The notes below the pieces were generated by a model, which saw only the letters and a program-made list of their open reading frames with translations, did no database searches and was not told the origin of the DNA. The position numbers were made by a program, and so were the translations under genes. DNA of 64,000 bases from Datisca glomerata (Eukaryota > Streptophyta > Magnoliopsida > Cucurbitales > Datiscaceae), in contig QANY01000237.1 in assembly GCA_003255025.1 (NCBI GenBank), forward strand, positions 62,001 to 126,000, given 5' to 3'. Positions 23,246-33,742 of the stretch are shown piece after piece (within the stretch, counting starts at the first letter, position 1; each line of letters begins with the position of its first letter).

Positions 23246-23467
23246 TTACGTTTCATATAACTTCGTCGGTACCCAAAAAATAGCAGCATGATCCGATCTA
23301 GGGCTTGGGCAATGATATAATCGAGCCAACTGATAATCAAAAAGCCAGTCGGCCGATACAAGACATATATCCAGTCTTTCCTTTATGATATTGCTTCCTG
23401 CCCTCCTGTTACACCATGTGAAAGGTGACCCTACATAGCCTATATCCACTAGGTTCTCGTCTATCAT
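23246..23467 (-). pseudogene. LINE endonuclease, C-terminal fragment
   Basis: Minus-strand frame reads LVDIGYVGSPFTWCNRRAGS, IKERLDICLVSADWLF and CPSPRSDHAAIFW. The G-x-x-F-T-W-x-N, E-R-L-D and S-D-H-x-x-I motifs are those of APE-type LINE endonucleases, which nick the target DNA; the SDH motif carries catalytic Asp and His. The N-terminal two thirds is missing because the element is 5'-truncated near 23470. Confidence 0.8.
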
Positions 23468-23573
23468 TAGCGTAGGGAAGAGGGATGGAGATGAGGGACT
23501 ACATGACTGCCCTCCTTATTTTTCATAGGAGAATTATTCACACAATTTTTATACGCTCTCCTAAAAAATTAAA

Positions 23574-24246
23574 TTGCTCACTTTGAATGTTATCTTGAGT
23601 GCTAGCATAAATCTTAAACAACCTAAATTTAGATTTTTCTCCTCATCGAACACCTTAACTTCAATAAAGAAATTGGCATATTTAAATAATTGGACCATTT
23701 TGCCTTCCTTCCAAAACATTGATCTGCCTCATACTAAGGTAATCAAACTCTTAGTCACAAGATTCACATGAATGATTCATTCCTGGTGGAAAAAACATCT
23801 CACAGAAGAATCCAAAAATTTCATCCTTTCAGTGGTTAAAATTGATGCTGAAGGAATCCCAATTATTGGTGAAGATCAGGAAACAACGCATGTTGCCATC
23901 AATACACTTCTTTACACAATAATTGAACATTTCATTAGAACACCAAGTAATATTATTTCGGGTATTCATGATCAATTAACTAACCTTAGGTGTCAAACCC
24001 TAAGTGATTTCAATTGGTATAAAAATATTTTCTTATCCAGAGTTATGTCAAGAGATAATAGTAATTAACCATTTTAAAAAAAAAATTATTAATGGATTAC
24101 CCAATTTATTCGCACACAAGATAAGAACAGTTCTTAGTAATGACCTAAGTAATATAGACTATGATAGTCTAACCTATGAGACAAAAATTACTATAATACA
24201 AAAGGAAGATTTGAAAATGTGTATTGATAAGAAAATCAATAAATAA
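23574..24246 (+). pseudogene. Capsid-like region of the pararetrovirus remnant
   Basis: Frames at 23574-23771, 23772-24068 and 24004-24246 cover one decayed gene. The middle part has the features of a plant pararetrovirus coat protein: tryptophan-rich start, a helical core and a conserved G-L-P-x-L-F-A segment in the last frame. A stop at 23769 and a frame change around 24010-24060 separate the pieces. Capsid proteins package the viral genome in the cytoplasm. Non-functional here. Confidence 0.55.
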
Positions 24247-24504
24247 ATTAGAAAGGAAAGTAAAACTGCCAAATACGAATTAAACAATTTCTGTGAGTAA
24301 TATGGTTTACCCTCTATTGCCCCTTCCTAGAAAAATTGGAAAAAATCTCACTTAAGCCCTAGAAGGTCTCACAAGCCTTATAGAAGAGATTACCATAAAA
24401 ATATAAACTTTGACCAATACTCTTCAAAGAATAAAATTTTTTTATAAACGTTTCTATAAGAATAAAAATTATTCTAGAAGAAAACCCAATAAAAAATTTG
24501 AGAA

Positions 24505-24562
24505 AAGTAAAATTAAGTGTTTTAAATATGGCCAGAATGGTCATTTGTCCAACACTTGTTAA
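24505..24562 (+). pseudogene. Zinc-knuckle remnant
   Basis: A short plus-strand stretch has the spacing of a CCHC zinc knuckle at the C-terminal end of a capsid protein, with the first cysteine, the histidine and the last cysteine kept, but tyrosine at the second cysteine position. Zinc knuckles bind viral RNA or DNA during packaging. The lost ligand and the stops on both sides indicate decay. Confidence 0.5.
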
Positions 24563-24863
24563 GCTAAAATAAAATTAATCAATTAAAAATTTCTAAAGAA
24601 GATAAATAATAATTGTTTAGAACTATAGAAACAATTAATTATTATGAGAGTGATAATGAAGATTTAGGAGAATTTGAGGAACAAGAAAACCTCTTGTTAG
24701 ATTTAATTAGGAAAATTGAGAATCCAAAATTAAAACAAGAATATATAGAGAGACTTAGGAAAGTATCCTAAATAAAGAAAATACTAAGTCTAATAATAAC
24801 AATACTGCAAGTCTTTCATAAACCCTTAAAAAATTCAATAAAGTTAAAGAAAATGAGAAAGAA

Positions 24864-25121
24864 ATGACCTTACAGGAACTTCAGAAAGAAATTAAAAATA
24901 TTAAAATTGAAATAAAAGAATTAAAAAATTTAAACACGGACATAAAAGAAGAATTAAATTTTTTAAAAATAGAGAATTTGATTAATAAACAAGAATATAG
25001 TGAACCTAGTAAATTACTATTTTCTGATAATGAGGTTGAAGAATATACTATTAATAATCAAGACGATGATAACTTCATCCAAATACGCAATCACATCAAA
25101 ATAAAAAAAAAATGGTCATAA
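24864..25121 (+). pseudogene. Coiled-coil-like segment of the viral polyprotein
   Basis: An 85-residue frame, very rich in Lys, Glu, Ile and Leu with heptad-like spacing in the first half, then acidic. It sits between the zinc-knuckle remnant and the protease segment, where plant pararetroviral polyproteins often carry a linker. No catalytic motif is visible. Confidence 0.4.
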
Positions 25122-25270
25122 TGGTCAGAATAATTATTCAAGATTTTGATTTCACGACAATGACTCTTGTTGATTTATGAGCAGATTTAAATTGTATGTA
25201 GGAATGACTAGTTCTACTCAAGTACTTTAAGAAGATAAAAGAATCTTTATTTTCTACCAATGGTACTCGT

Positions 25271-25528
25271 ATGCATTTCAATTATGAATTTTCCAAAGTT
25301 AATATTTGCCAAGACGATGTATGTTTTAAAGCATCGTTCGTCTTAGTAAAAAATATGACTAACAAAATTATTTTAGGTTTACCATTCATTTTTCTGTTGT
25401 ATCTTTTTACCATAGAGTATGATGAGATAATTACTTATCTTTCGGATGAACCTGTAAAATTCAAATTTCTTTCTTTTTCTCACAATGATAAATTGAAGAC
25501 TTTGAAACAAATTTTTTTAAGTCCATAA
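25271..25528 (+). pseudogene. Aspartic protease-like segment
   Basis: The frame ends with the I-I-L-G-L-P-F block that in retropepsin-like proteases of Caulimoviridae and Ty3 elements closes the domain, followed by a hydrophobic stretch and a linker into the reverse transcriptase. The catalytic D-T/S-G motif that should lie about 80 residues earlier falls in the broken stretch before 25271 and was not identified. Confidence 0.5.
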
Positions 25529-25559
25529 GCTTAATTTCTTGTAAGAGAAAAAATTATAT

Positions 25560-25960
25560 TTTCTACAAGACAAAATTGAAGGGAGTGCTTTTCAAAATCA
25601 AGTTAAAATCATCGAACGAGGAGTTCCTTGTTTAGTAATTAACTATAAGCCATTTAAAGATGTTTTAGAATGGATAAAATATTCAATATCAAATAGAAGA
25701 GATTTAATTAACAGACTTAGAAATGCTGATGTATTCTCTAAGTTTAGCATAAAATCTGAATGTTGGCAAATCCAGATAAATAAGACTGAAAAATATAAGA
25801 TTATATTTGATCATTATAAATGGAAAATAATGCCATTTGATCATAGATTTGCTCCAAGTAAGTTTTAGAGTATAATGACTAAATTCTTTAATCAATTTAC
25901 GGATTTTTCGATTGATTGCATTGATAATATTCTTATTAGACAATAATGGTTGCAATTTTT
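25560..25960 (+). pseudogene. Reverse transcriptase fragment of the pararetrovirus remnant
   Basis: The plus strand keeps the fingers-palm blocks of a viral RVT_1 domain: an asparagine/leucine-rich helix, a F-S-K-F block (the first catalytic Asp is replaced), W-Q-I-Q-I, M-P-F and, after a TAG near 25867, the active-site region where the Y-x-D-D box is altered. Homology stops near 25960 where the sequence becomes AT-rich, so thumb, connection and RNase H are missing here. The same family's RNase H end is present in copy 2 (from 45085). Confidence 0.65.
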
Positions 25961-26131
25961 GATTGTTTGTATTAAACAATACGTTAAACAATACTGAAAA
26001 TACTTTAAATTGTTTGCCAAGATAATAAAATAAAATAATTTAATTATCTCTACAAAGATTAAGAATTGATTTCAGAATTTGAAATTTATTGTTTCATTAT
26101 TAAAACAATTGATCAAATCATATAATTTGTT

Positions 26132-27500
26132 TTGATTAATAAATCTACAATACATTTTTTTGAAATTAATTTCAAACAAAGTTTTACCAGGAATAACTTA
26201 TTCATTCTAATTTCAATATTTAATTTATCCAATATATTGATGATTAAATGTTTGACTCCCTTACTTGTAATGTTTTGTAAGGAATCATTCCAGGATTTTC
26301 CAATGCAGGAATTTGACCTCCTAGAATATGGAAAGGTAGATCCTAGAATAGTTAATCAAAATTCTTTCAAAAATCAAGAAACTCAATGGCATGGTAGCCG
26401 CCTTTTGTTCAAAATTTTCATTCATTGATTATGGTTATAATGAATTTGAATATCCAAAAAATGAATGGATTAATGAATTGGATAAATTTTTTGTAGATGT
26501 TGGGTTGGAGCATGACTTTAAGCCCATGTCATCCTTAAATTCCATTATGTTCCTGGACATAATAACAAAAATCTCAGTTTGTACTGAGACATTCTCTTAG
26601 AAACAGAATCCATAAAATTAGTTTAATAAGAAATTGTGAAGAAAGAATCATTTACCATTCCTTCTCTATCTTCAAGATCATAACTATGAAGAAATGAAAA
26701 ATTCATCATTGAAATTTCAAAGTGCTTTTAAAATAAAAAATAATACAATTATTTTGACTATATTGATGTGTGACACAAGATTTTCTTGCAGCAGAATAGT
26801 GATTTTCTCACTTTAGGTTTTTATATTTTGATAACAATTCCAAATTTGATTTTTTAAATTGGTTCTTAGAATGATGGTCCATTCATGGTCTCACCTTAGA
26901 ACATTTTTCAATTGATTTATAATAATATTTTAATTTGTTTTTGAAGGTAAACAAGCCCTCACCAATTGAGGTTTCCTTTCCCCAAATACGTTATTTTTCA
27001 ATAAAATATAAAATACCTTGGACTTTTGAAATTGCAATACTCAATTGAAAATGGAATCCTCACCAGTGAGTATTATGTTAAATGGTGGGATAAGTTAATT
27101 ATCCAAAAAATAATTGCGTCCATCAATTATGAATTTGTAAATGTCCATCCTATTATGAGACTAGTAAAAGCTCCATTAAAAATTAATGAGTCCATTTACC
27201 CCGATCCATAAATCAAACCTTCCAGTCTAAATCCATCCAAATCTAGATCCATAACCAAATCAGAGCCCTCATCAAAGGGTAAATTAAAGGCCACAAAGCA
27301 AAAATATAAATTGGAGAAAAAATTAATTCAAAAAGTGCTTCTCATTTTGGAAGATAATAATAAATCTGACCCTAAATCATCCAAAGAGTCAAGATTACTA
27401 ATCATTTAGATGGGTTACTCTTCAGAAATTAAAGGATCTATTTGACAATATTAGTACCAATAATGATGAATAAATTAAGATCAGTCAATGAATAAATCGA
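26132..27500 (+). pseudogene. Post-polymerase region of the pararetrovirus remnant
   Basis: Broken frames at 26132-26428, 26391-26600 and 27026-27211 together resemble 45418-46560 in copy 2, so this is a genuine, once-coding part of the element. A K/Y-W-W-D/E-K-L-type motif near 27075-27100 recurs in copy 2 (46193-46214), followed by a proline/lysine/serine-rich stretch. The function is not known to me; in florendovirus-like genomes a second ORF of unknown role lies here. Confidence 0.45.
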
Positions 27501-27564
27501 AGAATTCACCCTTGGCAAAATGCTAATGCTTGAACAAAATCATAATTAAAGAATCAAGGTAAAT

Positions 27565-27771
27565 TTGAAGATATATTATGGTGAAACCTCAGCACAATGC
27601 AATTGTCATAAAAATCGTCAAGACAAGCAATTATCAATAGCACTAGTCACAATGACCTCTGTAGACATTAATTATGATTTTTTCGAAATCAGCAACCAAA
27701 GTACAAGAATCCAAGATGAAAAATATCAAGGAATACAATGTGCAATAGTCTCAATAACATTTCAACAATAA
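27565..27771 (+). pseudogene. Conserved end of the post-polymerase region
   Basis: A 68-residue frame whose start (a K-x-Y-Y-G-x-T-x-A-Q-C-N-C-H block) is repeated in copy 2 at about 46700-46750. Conservation in two copies that are otherwise decayed suggests it was part of a viral protein. No domain assigned. Confidence 0.4.
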
Positions 27772-28010
27772 CAATCATGGAAAAATGATTATGAAGACAC
27801 GAAGACCGAGATAATGATTATTATGAAATCTTTACATTTTGTCTTCCTCTGTAATAATTGTACTAGTTATCAAATAATTAGGCAAGTATTCATGCATTTA
27901 CTATTCTTAGTAAAAGTAGTCAAAAATATAAATGTAAAATGTTTTTACTTTTGTAGAATAGAGTAGTTCAAGTAAGTGATGAGTTCCTGGTGAACTCCAC
28001 TTTTTCTGGT

Positions 28011-28182
28011 CATAAATAGGTAACCATCTCCCACTTATTACTCAGAACTCATTTTTAACTCTTAACTATTTGAGAGCTAAAACTTATTTTGTGTAACAAA
28101 ACTTTTTTCTTCTCCCTTTTCTGTAAATCTTTCTTATTCTTTTTCCTTCAACATTAATTAGTGGGCGGGAGCACTAATTAAT
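28011..28182 (+). promoter_or_regulatory. Pararetrovirus promoter and leader hairpin, copy 1
   Basis: A TATA-like cataaatagg is at 28011-28020. About 135 bases downstream an 11-bp perfect stem (attaattagtg at 28153-28163 with cactaattaat at 28172-28182) closes a G-rich 8-base loop. The same layout is found in copy 2 (TATA 47096-47104, hairpin 47241-47266). In Caulimoviridae the pregenomic RNA starts after such a TATA box and its leader folds into a hairpin used in ribosome shunting or packaging. Confidence 0.55.
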
Positions 28183-28318
28183 CGTTGCCAATAATTACTA
28201 TTTTTGTAAGTTTTTAATCTTATACTTTATTACAGATATACATATTTTTGAATTATTCTTGCATCTTAATACCCTCTCTCTAATTGCTTTAAATTATACT
28301 TGGTTCTACATCCTTTGG

Positions 28319-28335
28319 TATATATATATATATAT
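28319..28335. repeat. TA microsatellite at the pararetrovirus / Gypsy junction
   Basis: About eight TA units separate the right edge of the viral remnant from the LTR that starts TGTAAATAT at 28336. A similar run (47396-47415) ends the second viral copy. Endogenous florendoviruses are reported at TA-rich simple repeats. Confidence 0.8.
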
Positions 28336-29477
28336 TGTAAATATAGATTCACGTCATTGAGAATGACGTGTCTAGATTGAACATGTGGCGTCTAACGATA
28401 AGGCTGAAATAGGATACTAGTGCATACATTTGTATGAGCCGCGCCTGGACCTATAAGGGTGGTGAGCCCAATTCCAGATCATGTGTCAAGTATTGAGTCT
28501 CACCTTCAAGCTAAGTGACAAAGGCTCGACGTCTCTTCCTAGCCTATGAATAATTTGGGGGCTGTGGTCTTGTAGGATTAGAACAAGTTTACGCTATACT
28601 AAGAGAGGAGAACTACTCGACGGGTATGGCCTTCTTAGGCACCTTGGATGTTCCCCCTTTCGCGAAGAAGGGTAAAAAGACACGAATCGTCTCTTAAGAG
28701 TCGGGTTAGGCCCGCGGCGGGTTGAGGTAACTAAACTTGCCACTTATCCCACCCTCACGGCAGGGTGGGTCAGGGGGGACCCTAACTTTCCCCCATGGCG
28801 AGTTGAAGGGGGAACCTAACCCGTCCCCACAATGGGTTGAGGAGGGACCCCAACCATCCCCCATGGTGGGTTGACGGGGCACCCCAACCTTCCCCTACAA
28901 CGGGTAGAGTGGGGGGCCCCAACCCACCCCCATGACGAGTTGAGGGGACCCCATGAGGCGATGCACGTGTCTTTATCCGTCACTAGAGAAACTCGACGGT
29001 AAGAAGTCTCCTTTGGGGTCCTTTGTGCAATGTGAGTTTAGCGTCTGTGAGTTTATCATCAGACTACTCGATGTCACAAAGACATGACTAGTTGCGAGTA
29101 CGAAAAGTAATCACGCGAATCAAGTCTGAAGTCGTTTTGAGGATGTGGCACGTGACCATGTTTTAGGCGTGGTCACGGGATTGGCATCCGGTTGTAAAGG
29201 ATATGCATGTGGTCCTCACTCAACCCCATCTATAAGAAAAGGTTCCTAGCACCATTGTGTGGGCAATAAATTATCACCGATCCTGAGACAAAGAACCTCA
29301 AGAATATTTCCTACTCAAAGTTCTCACCTACCTTAGAGTTTCAAAGGCATTTGTCACTTTCCGGCCGCTGCCTAAGTTTGTTTATCCTTCACCTTCTGAC
29401 CACCAACTCCCACGTTCCTAGACATATTTAGCATATACTAGATCACCTATACACACACCATCCTAAACCCTGAAACA
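28336..29477 (+). repeat. Gypsy 5' LTR
   Basis: Starts TGTAAATATAGATTCACGTC and ends accctgaaaca. Matches the 3' LTR along its length (for example gtctcaccttcaagctaagt and gttgtaaagga blocks). A GC-rich tandem array (28690-28965) is longer here than in the 3' LTR, accounting for much of the 126-bp length difference. TATA-like tataag is at 29231. Confidence 0.8.
28690..28965 (+). repeat. GC-rich ~40-bp tandem array in the 5' LTR
   Basis: About six degenerate units of the form cccc-acaa-cgggttga-gggggacccc-aacc. The block stands out because the surroundings are AT-rich. The 3' LTR has only about two or three such units at 33118-33215. Confidence 0.75.
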
Positions 29478-29613
29478 TCTTGATGACTTAAGTGGGGAGT
29501 GATATGTCTACCATCTTCTTCTTTCTTCGAGTTTGGATGGACTTAGTCAAATCATGAGAGCTTCTTCTCGTTTGGAAAGATAGAATGTTAACCCAACTAT
29601 TGAGAATCATGAC

Positions 29614-30303
29614 ATGGAATATGCTACTACTAGGGAGAGGATCAACCTCCCCGTCGTTACTACTACTACATTGACGGTGATCGAGCAGACTAAAGCCATT
29701 AGGGAGCTTCAGGCCTCTAACGCTAAGATTCATACCCTTCTAAATACACTAACCGCTCTCATCAGGGGTGCCTCGAACACTCCTCCAGCACTGCCTGTTG
29801 TTCATGTTATCCATCCTCACACGGTGAACCAGACTGACGCCAATAAACAGATTGCACCACTAAATCTCGAGGGTTCATCCGAGTCAGGGATAGCAAACAG
29901 TGATAAGAACATGAGTCACTCGAGTGGCCCCGTATATGTTATCATTCCGCGAGTAGCCTTCGCGCATCCCGCATTGGGACATGCCATCCCGATCGATGGC
30001 ATTGACATATGCCTTTTTCTTACCAAGGAGACACTACAAAAGGTGTTGGAGATTGAGCGAATCAAAGCCTCCCTGAGCGAGATGATAGTGGACTTCCGTC
30101 CCCCTTACCCATGCGAGATGGCCATGAAACCATATCCTTCTGATTATGTGCCCACAAAGTTCTATAAGTACAGCGGGAAGGAAGGATGTGCTAAAAAGCA
30201 CGTCGTACGTTTCATTGATAACTTAGGCCCACACGGATGTGATGAGTCCATGAGGATGAGAGAGTTTCCAAAATTACTGACTAAGCGAGCATACACATGG
30301 TAA
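29614..30303 (+). pseudogene. Gypsy gag, N-terminal part
   Basis: A 229-residue plus-strand frame. A Thr-rich N-terminus and the helix VIEQTKAIRELQASNAKIHT are followed by a variable middle and the conserved gag core VPTKFYKYSGKEGCAKKHVV, then RFIDNLGPHGCDESMRMREF and KLLTKRAYTW, matching the Retrotrans_gag family (x-Y-x-G-x-x-D-P-x-x-H-V-x-x-F). A stop at 30301 ends the frame, but the same frame continues the domain. Gag forms the virus-like particle in the cytoplasm. Confidence 0.8.
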
Positions 30304-30960
30304 ATCAATCTGGCCCTAGGATAAGTTTTAACGTGGCAGGATATGGTTTCTGCCTTCATCATAAAGTTTTTTGTGTCTGAGGAAAAGATAAGCATTCTTA
30401 AGTTGGGACATGAGCGTCAAAAGAAAGATGAAGACCTGATGACTTACGTTAGAATGTTCAAATACAAAGCATTGGATTGACAGGAAGAGTGGAAGGATGA
30501 AGACTTGGAAAATATGTGCATCGCAGAATGATGAATGAGTATAGAGCGTATTTGGAGAACCTCAACATCGCCACTTTCTCGTGCCTTCATGTAGGTGCTC
30601 AACGTACCAACACTTTGGTGTCTAGGCCAAAGGTTGTGGAGTAGAGTGAGCACAGGGATTTGCATGGAAGCCCGCAAGATACACGCCGCAAGTGGCCATG
30701 GCACAAACCCAAGGACGAGGTGTAAATGGGATAGAAGCGAAAGGGATGTTGGATGCCTATGTAAAGGATAAAGTCTTGGAAAGACCTACGGTGGAAAACG
30801 TGCCTATGAGAGAAGAAATAAAATCACCTCGGTATTGTCACTTCCACTGAGACATCACCCATGCGATAAAAGATTGTCAGACTTTGAGACGAATTTTCCA
30901 TGATAAGCTCCAAAAAGGAGAGATAATTAATGCGAACATGGAAATTGCAAGGAACCAACC
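30304..30960 (+). pseudogene. Gypsy gag, C-terminal part with zinc-knuckle remnant
   Basis: After the stop, the plus strand continues VLTWQDMVSAFIIKFFVSEE then LGHERQKKDEDLMTYVRMFK, the second half of the Retrotrans_gag domain. Further on is PRYCHFH, a stop codon, and DITHAIKDCQTLRR (about 30828-30888), the C-x2-H-type plant Gypsy zinc knuckle with one stop inside. No protease follows, so gag is the only coding part. Confidence 0.75.
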
Positions 30961-31366
30961 TTTCCCACCACACGCTACATGACCATCGTGATAGGAAGTG
31001 GTTGGCATGCTACAAAACTCGAGGATGGGTACGTTAAGTACAAAGGTAGTCATCTGTTGTAAGGTCCAAAGATTATGTACTCGAAGTCACAATACACATG
31101 TTTACTTATGAAATGTCTATTATGAAAATTACAATTATTTGTCTATGTGCATGCATATACGATTAGGAAGGGCCACATGAAACCACCTCTATGGCTGATA
31201 ATATATGGGATGACCTTCAAACGCTTCAAGTCGTATTGATGATGTTCAACTTCAAATGCATAAAAAAAAGAAAATATCATATTTAACATTGTTACTTTTA
31301 CATCAACTTTTGTGATTATCAAAATAGCCCGGAAACTTATAACAAGCCCATCATCATGGAACACAA

Positions 31367-31690
31367 TTTAGACGTTTCAGCAAAGATTTTTCCTGAAATG
31401 CGTTTAGGACATTTCAGTAAAGATTGTTCCTAAAATGCGTGTAAGACATTTCATCGAAGTTACTTACTGGAACGCATTTAAGACGTTTCAGTAAAGATTG
31501 ATCGTAGAACACTTTTTGGACGTTTCAGTGAAAGTTGTTTCTGGAATGCATTTAAATCTTTCAGCAAAGATTGTTCTTGAAATGCATGTAAGACGTTTCA
31601 GCAAAGTTAGTTCCTAGAACGCATTTAAGATGTTTTAGCAAAGATTGATCATGGAACGCTTTTAATACATTTTAGTGAAAGTTTGTCATT
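31367..31690 (+). repeat. ~43-bp tandem array inside the Gypsy element
   Basis: About eight units following (a/g)acgtttcag-c/t-aaag-attg-ttcctgaaatgc-g/a-tttaa with variation. The array sits in the non-coding interior between gag and the 3' LTR. Tandem arrays are common in non-autonomous Gypsy elements. Confidence 0.75.
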
Positions 31691-32726
31691 GTTGCGAATC
31701 GTTTCAATGTGGAACTTGACCACTATAACATGTCTGAAATACACTAATTATCTTAACTATTTTCTTTGCTCGTCGCCGAGACATATGGCTCTTGTCATAT
31801 AAATTGAATCTAACTTAGACTTTTATTATGAATATGCTCATGTTAATAGTCGTATGTAAGAGCGACGTATGTGCGAAGTAGGGATGCATGATACTAAGGC
31901 ATGATAACGGTTCGAAGCAGGAACAAATGAGCATGAAAGCTCAAAGTATGAACTGATGCATGATAAAATCTGAAGTAGGGATGGGTATATAACCATTTAA
32001 GCATGACCGATATTCATAGTCCAATATCCACACGCCTCCTTAAGCAACTTGATTATATTTTTGTGTCTGTGTGCGCCCTTTTAGGCAGTATCATGCACGT
32101 TCCAATGTGTATGCACTTTTAGAAGTTGGATCGTCTAAGGATGTCACCCTAGCATGTGCACCTGCTGCTTGACCATTTCTTGATGAACTTTTCCCTAGTT
32201 AGTTATCTCAATATCAAAAAGCGGTGGTATGTTTACTCCTGATTTTAATGAATTATCTCTAAAAATGATTATGAACACATCATTGAGCTGTATCTATCAT
32301 ATACTAGAATAATGTGGGTAGAAAATGTTGCATGACTCTATTCACTTGTCATGATACTTTGGTATTTGGACACATATTATGAACATGCATATGCTACATA
32401 TACTACCATGTATACTCATTCATGCTTACATTGAGACTTAAGGTTGTGCATTGCTAGTGTATATTTTTTTCAGCTAGTCACCCTTTCGTAAATGCCGGCA
32501 CAATTAGATTCTTTTTTAAAAGAGACCTGCCTAGCCAAATACTTCTAGCATCTCTTACTGGAACCTAAATGAGAGAAATTGGTGTATCATCCCACCTAGC
32601 TAAGGACTATAACAGTAAACATGGCCATCACTGTTGAACATGTGGCTCATCAACCAAGACCACAACGCATGAAGCGACTATGTACAAGTTCAATTGGTAC
32701 ACATTTGAACTTGTACAGTGGGCTAA

Positions 32727-33742
32727 TGTAAATATGGATCCGCGTCATTGAGAGTGATGTGTCTAGATTGAACATAAGGCATCTAAACACACCCACGTGG
32801 TGCCTACGTGACACGGTAAGACTGGAATAGAATATTAGCGAATACATTTGTAAGGGTCGTGCCTGGACCTGTAAGGGTGACGAGCTCATTTTGAGATAAT
32901 GTGTCAAGTGTTGAGTCTCACCTTCAAGCTAAGTGGCAAAGGCTCGAAGACTCTTCCTTGCCTATGAAAAATCTGGGGGCTGTGGTCTGGTAGGATTAGG
33001 ATAAGTTTACGCTATACCAAGAGAGGAAAACTACTCGACGGGTATGGCTTTCTTAGACATTTGAATGTACCCTTTTTCGGGGAGAAGGGTAAAAAGACGC
33101 GAACCATCTCTTAAGAGGTAACTCAACCCACCCTCGCAGTAAGGCGAGTCGAGGGGGTACCCCAACCCGCAACCACAACGGGTTGAGGGGACCCCAACAC
33201 GTCCCTATAGTGGCGGCTCATGCTCCACTGCACGTGTCTCGATCCATCACTAGGGAAACTTGACGGCAAGAAGTCTCCTTCGAGGTCATTCATGCCATTT
33301 GAGTTTAGTGTCTGTGAGTTCATCATCCGACGACTCGATGTCACAAAGACATGACTAGGTTCGAGTATGAAAAGTAATCACATGAATCGAGTCCTAAGTC
33401 ATTTTGAGATGTGGCACGTGACCACGTTTTAGGCGTGGTCACATGATTTTCATGCGGTTGTAAAGGACATGCATGTGTTTCCCACTCAACCCCATCTATA
33501 AAAAATGATCCCTAGCACCATTAAGGGGGCAATCAATTCTCAACGATCCCGAGACAAAAAACCTCGAGAATATTCACTCCTTGAAGTTATCACCTACCTT
33601 AGAGTTTTAAAGGCATTTGTCACCTTCTGGTGGCTGCCTAAGGTTATTTGTCATTCACCCTCTGACCATCAACTCCCATGTTCCCAGGCATATTTGGCAT
33701 AGAATAGTCACTTATACACATATCACCCTAAACCCCGACACA
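32727..33742 (+). repeat. Gypsy 3' LTR
   Basis: Starts TGTAAATATGGATCCGCGTC and ends ccccgacaca. Shows an insertion relative to the 5' LTR after 32780 (acacacccacgtggtgcctac) and a shortened GC-rich array at 33118-33215. TATA-like tataaaaa at 33497-33504. Confidence 0.8.

Larger units (their letters stand above)
20145..23470 (-). mobile_element. LINE (L1-type) retrotransposon, decayed and 5'-truncated
   Basis: On the minus strand the order is endonuclease C-terminus (23467-23246), a linker (22801-22562), reverse transcriptase (about 22365-21575), zinc-binding zf-RVT region (about 21560-20900) and RNase H (20581-20174). This is the ORF2 order of plant L1-type LINEs, which copy RNA by target-primed reverse transcription. 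A poly-T run on the plus strand at 20150 (poly-A of the element) marks the likely 3' end. The N-terminal endonuclease and ORF1 are missing and many stops and frameshifts are present. A long decayed LINE is common; nothing suggests activity. Confidence 0.85.
23560..28318 (+). mobile_element. Endogenous pararetrovirus (caulimovirid-like) remnant, copy 1
   Basis: A plus-strand sequence carrying, in order, a capsid-like region, a zinc-knuckle remnant, an acidic/lysine coiled-coil-like segment, an aspartic protease-like segment, part of a reverse transcriptase, a post-polymerase region and a promoter-leader region. Order and lack of LTRs or integrase fit the family Caulimoviridae; the pattern at the right edge, where it meets a TA run, resembles endogenous florendoviruses. 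Many stops and frameshifts and a deletion within the polymerase (RNase H missing) break every gene. No movement protein segment was recognised. A degenerate Ty3-like element is the alternative; the shared leader without LTRs argues against it. Confidence 0.7.
28336..33742 (+). mobile_element. Non-autonomous Gypsy LTR retrotransposon (gag only)
   Basis: Two direct repeats (28336-29477 and 32727-33742) bound 3.2 kb of internal sequence. Both start TGTAAATAT and end near CA. The interior has a Gypsy-type gag with a decayed zinc knuckle, then non-coding DNA with a tandem array; no protease, reverse transcriptase or integrase was recognised. It would depend on another element for mobility. LTR differences are numerous, so the insertion is not recent. 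A target duplication is unclear because the left flank is the TA microsatellite (tatat) and the right flank is catat. Confidence 0.8.

Noticed and set aside
29488..29733. 81-residue minus-strand frame over the Gypsy gag start
   Set aside because: Overlaps the gag reading on the other strand; no resemblance to known proteins.
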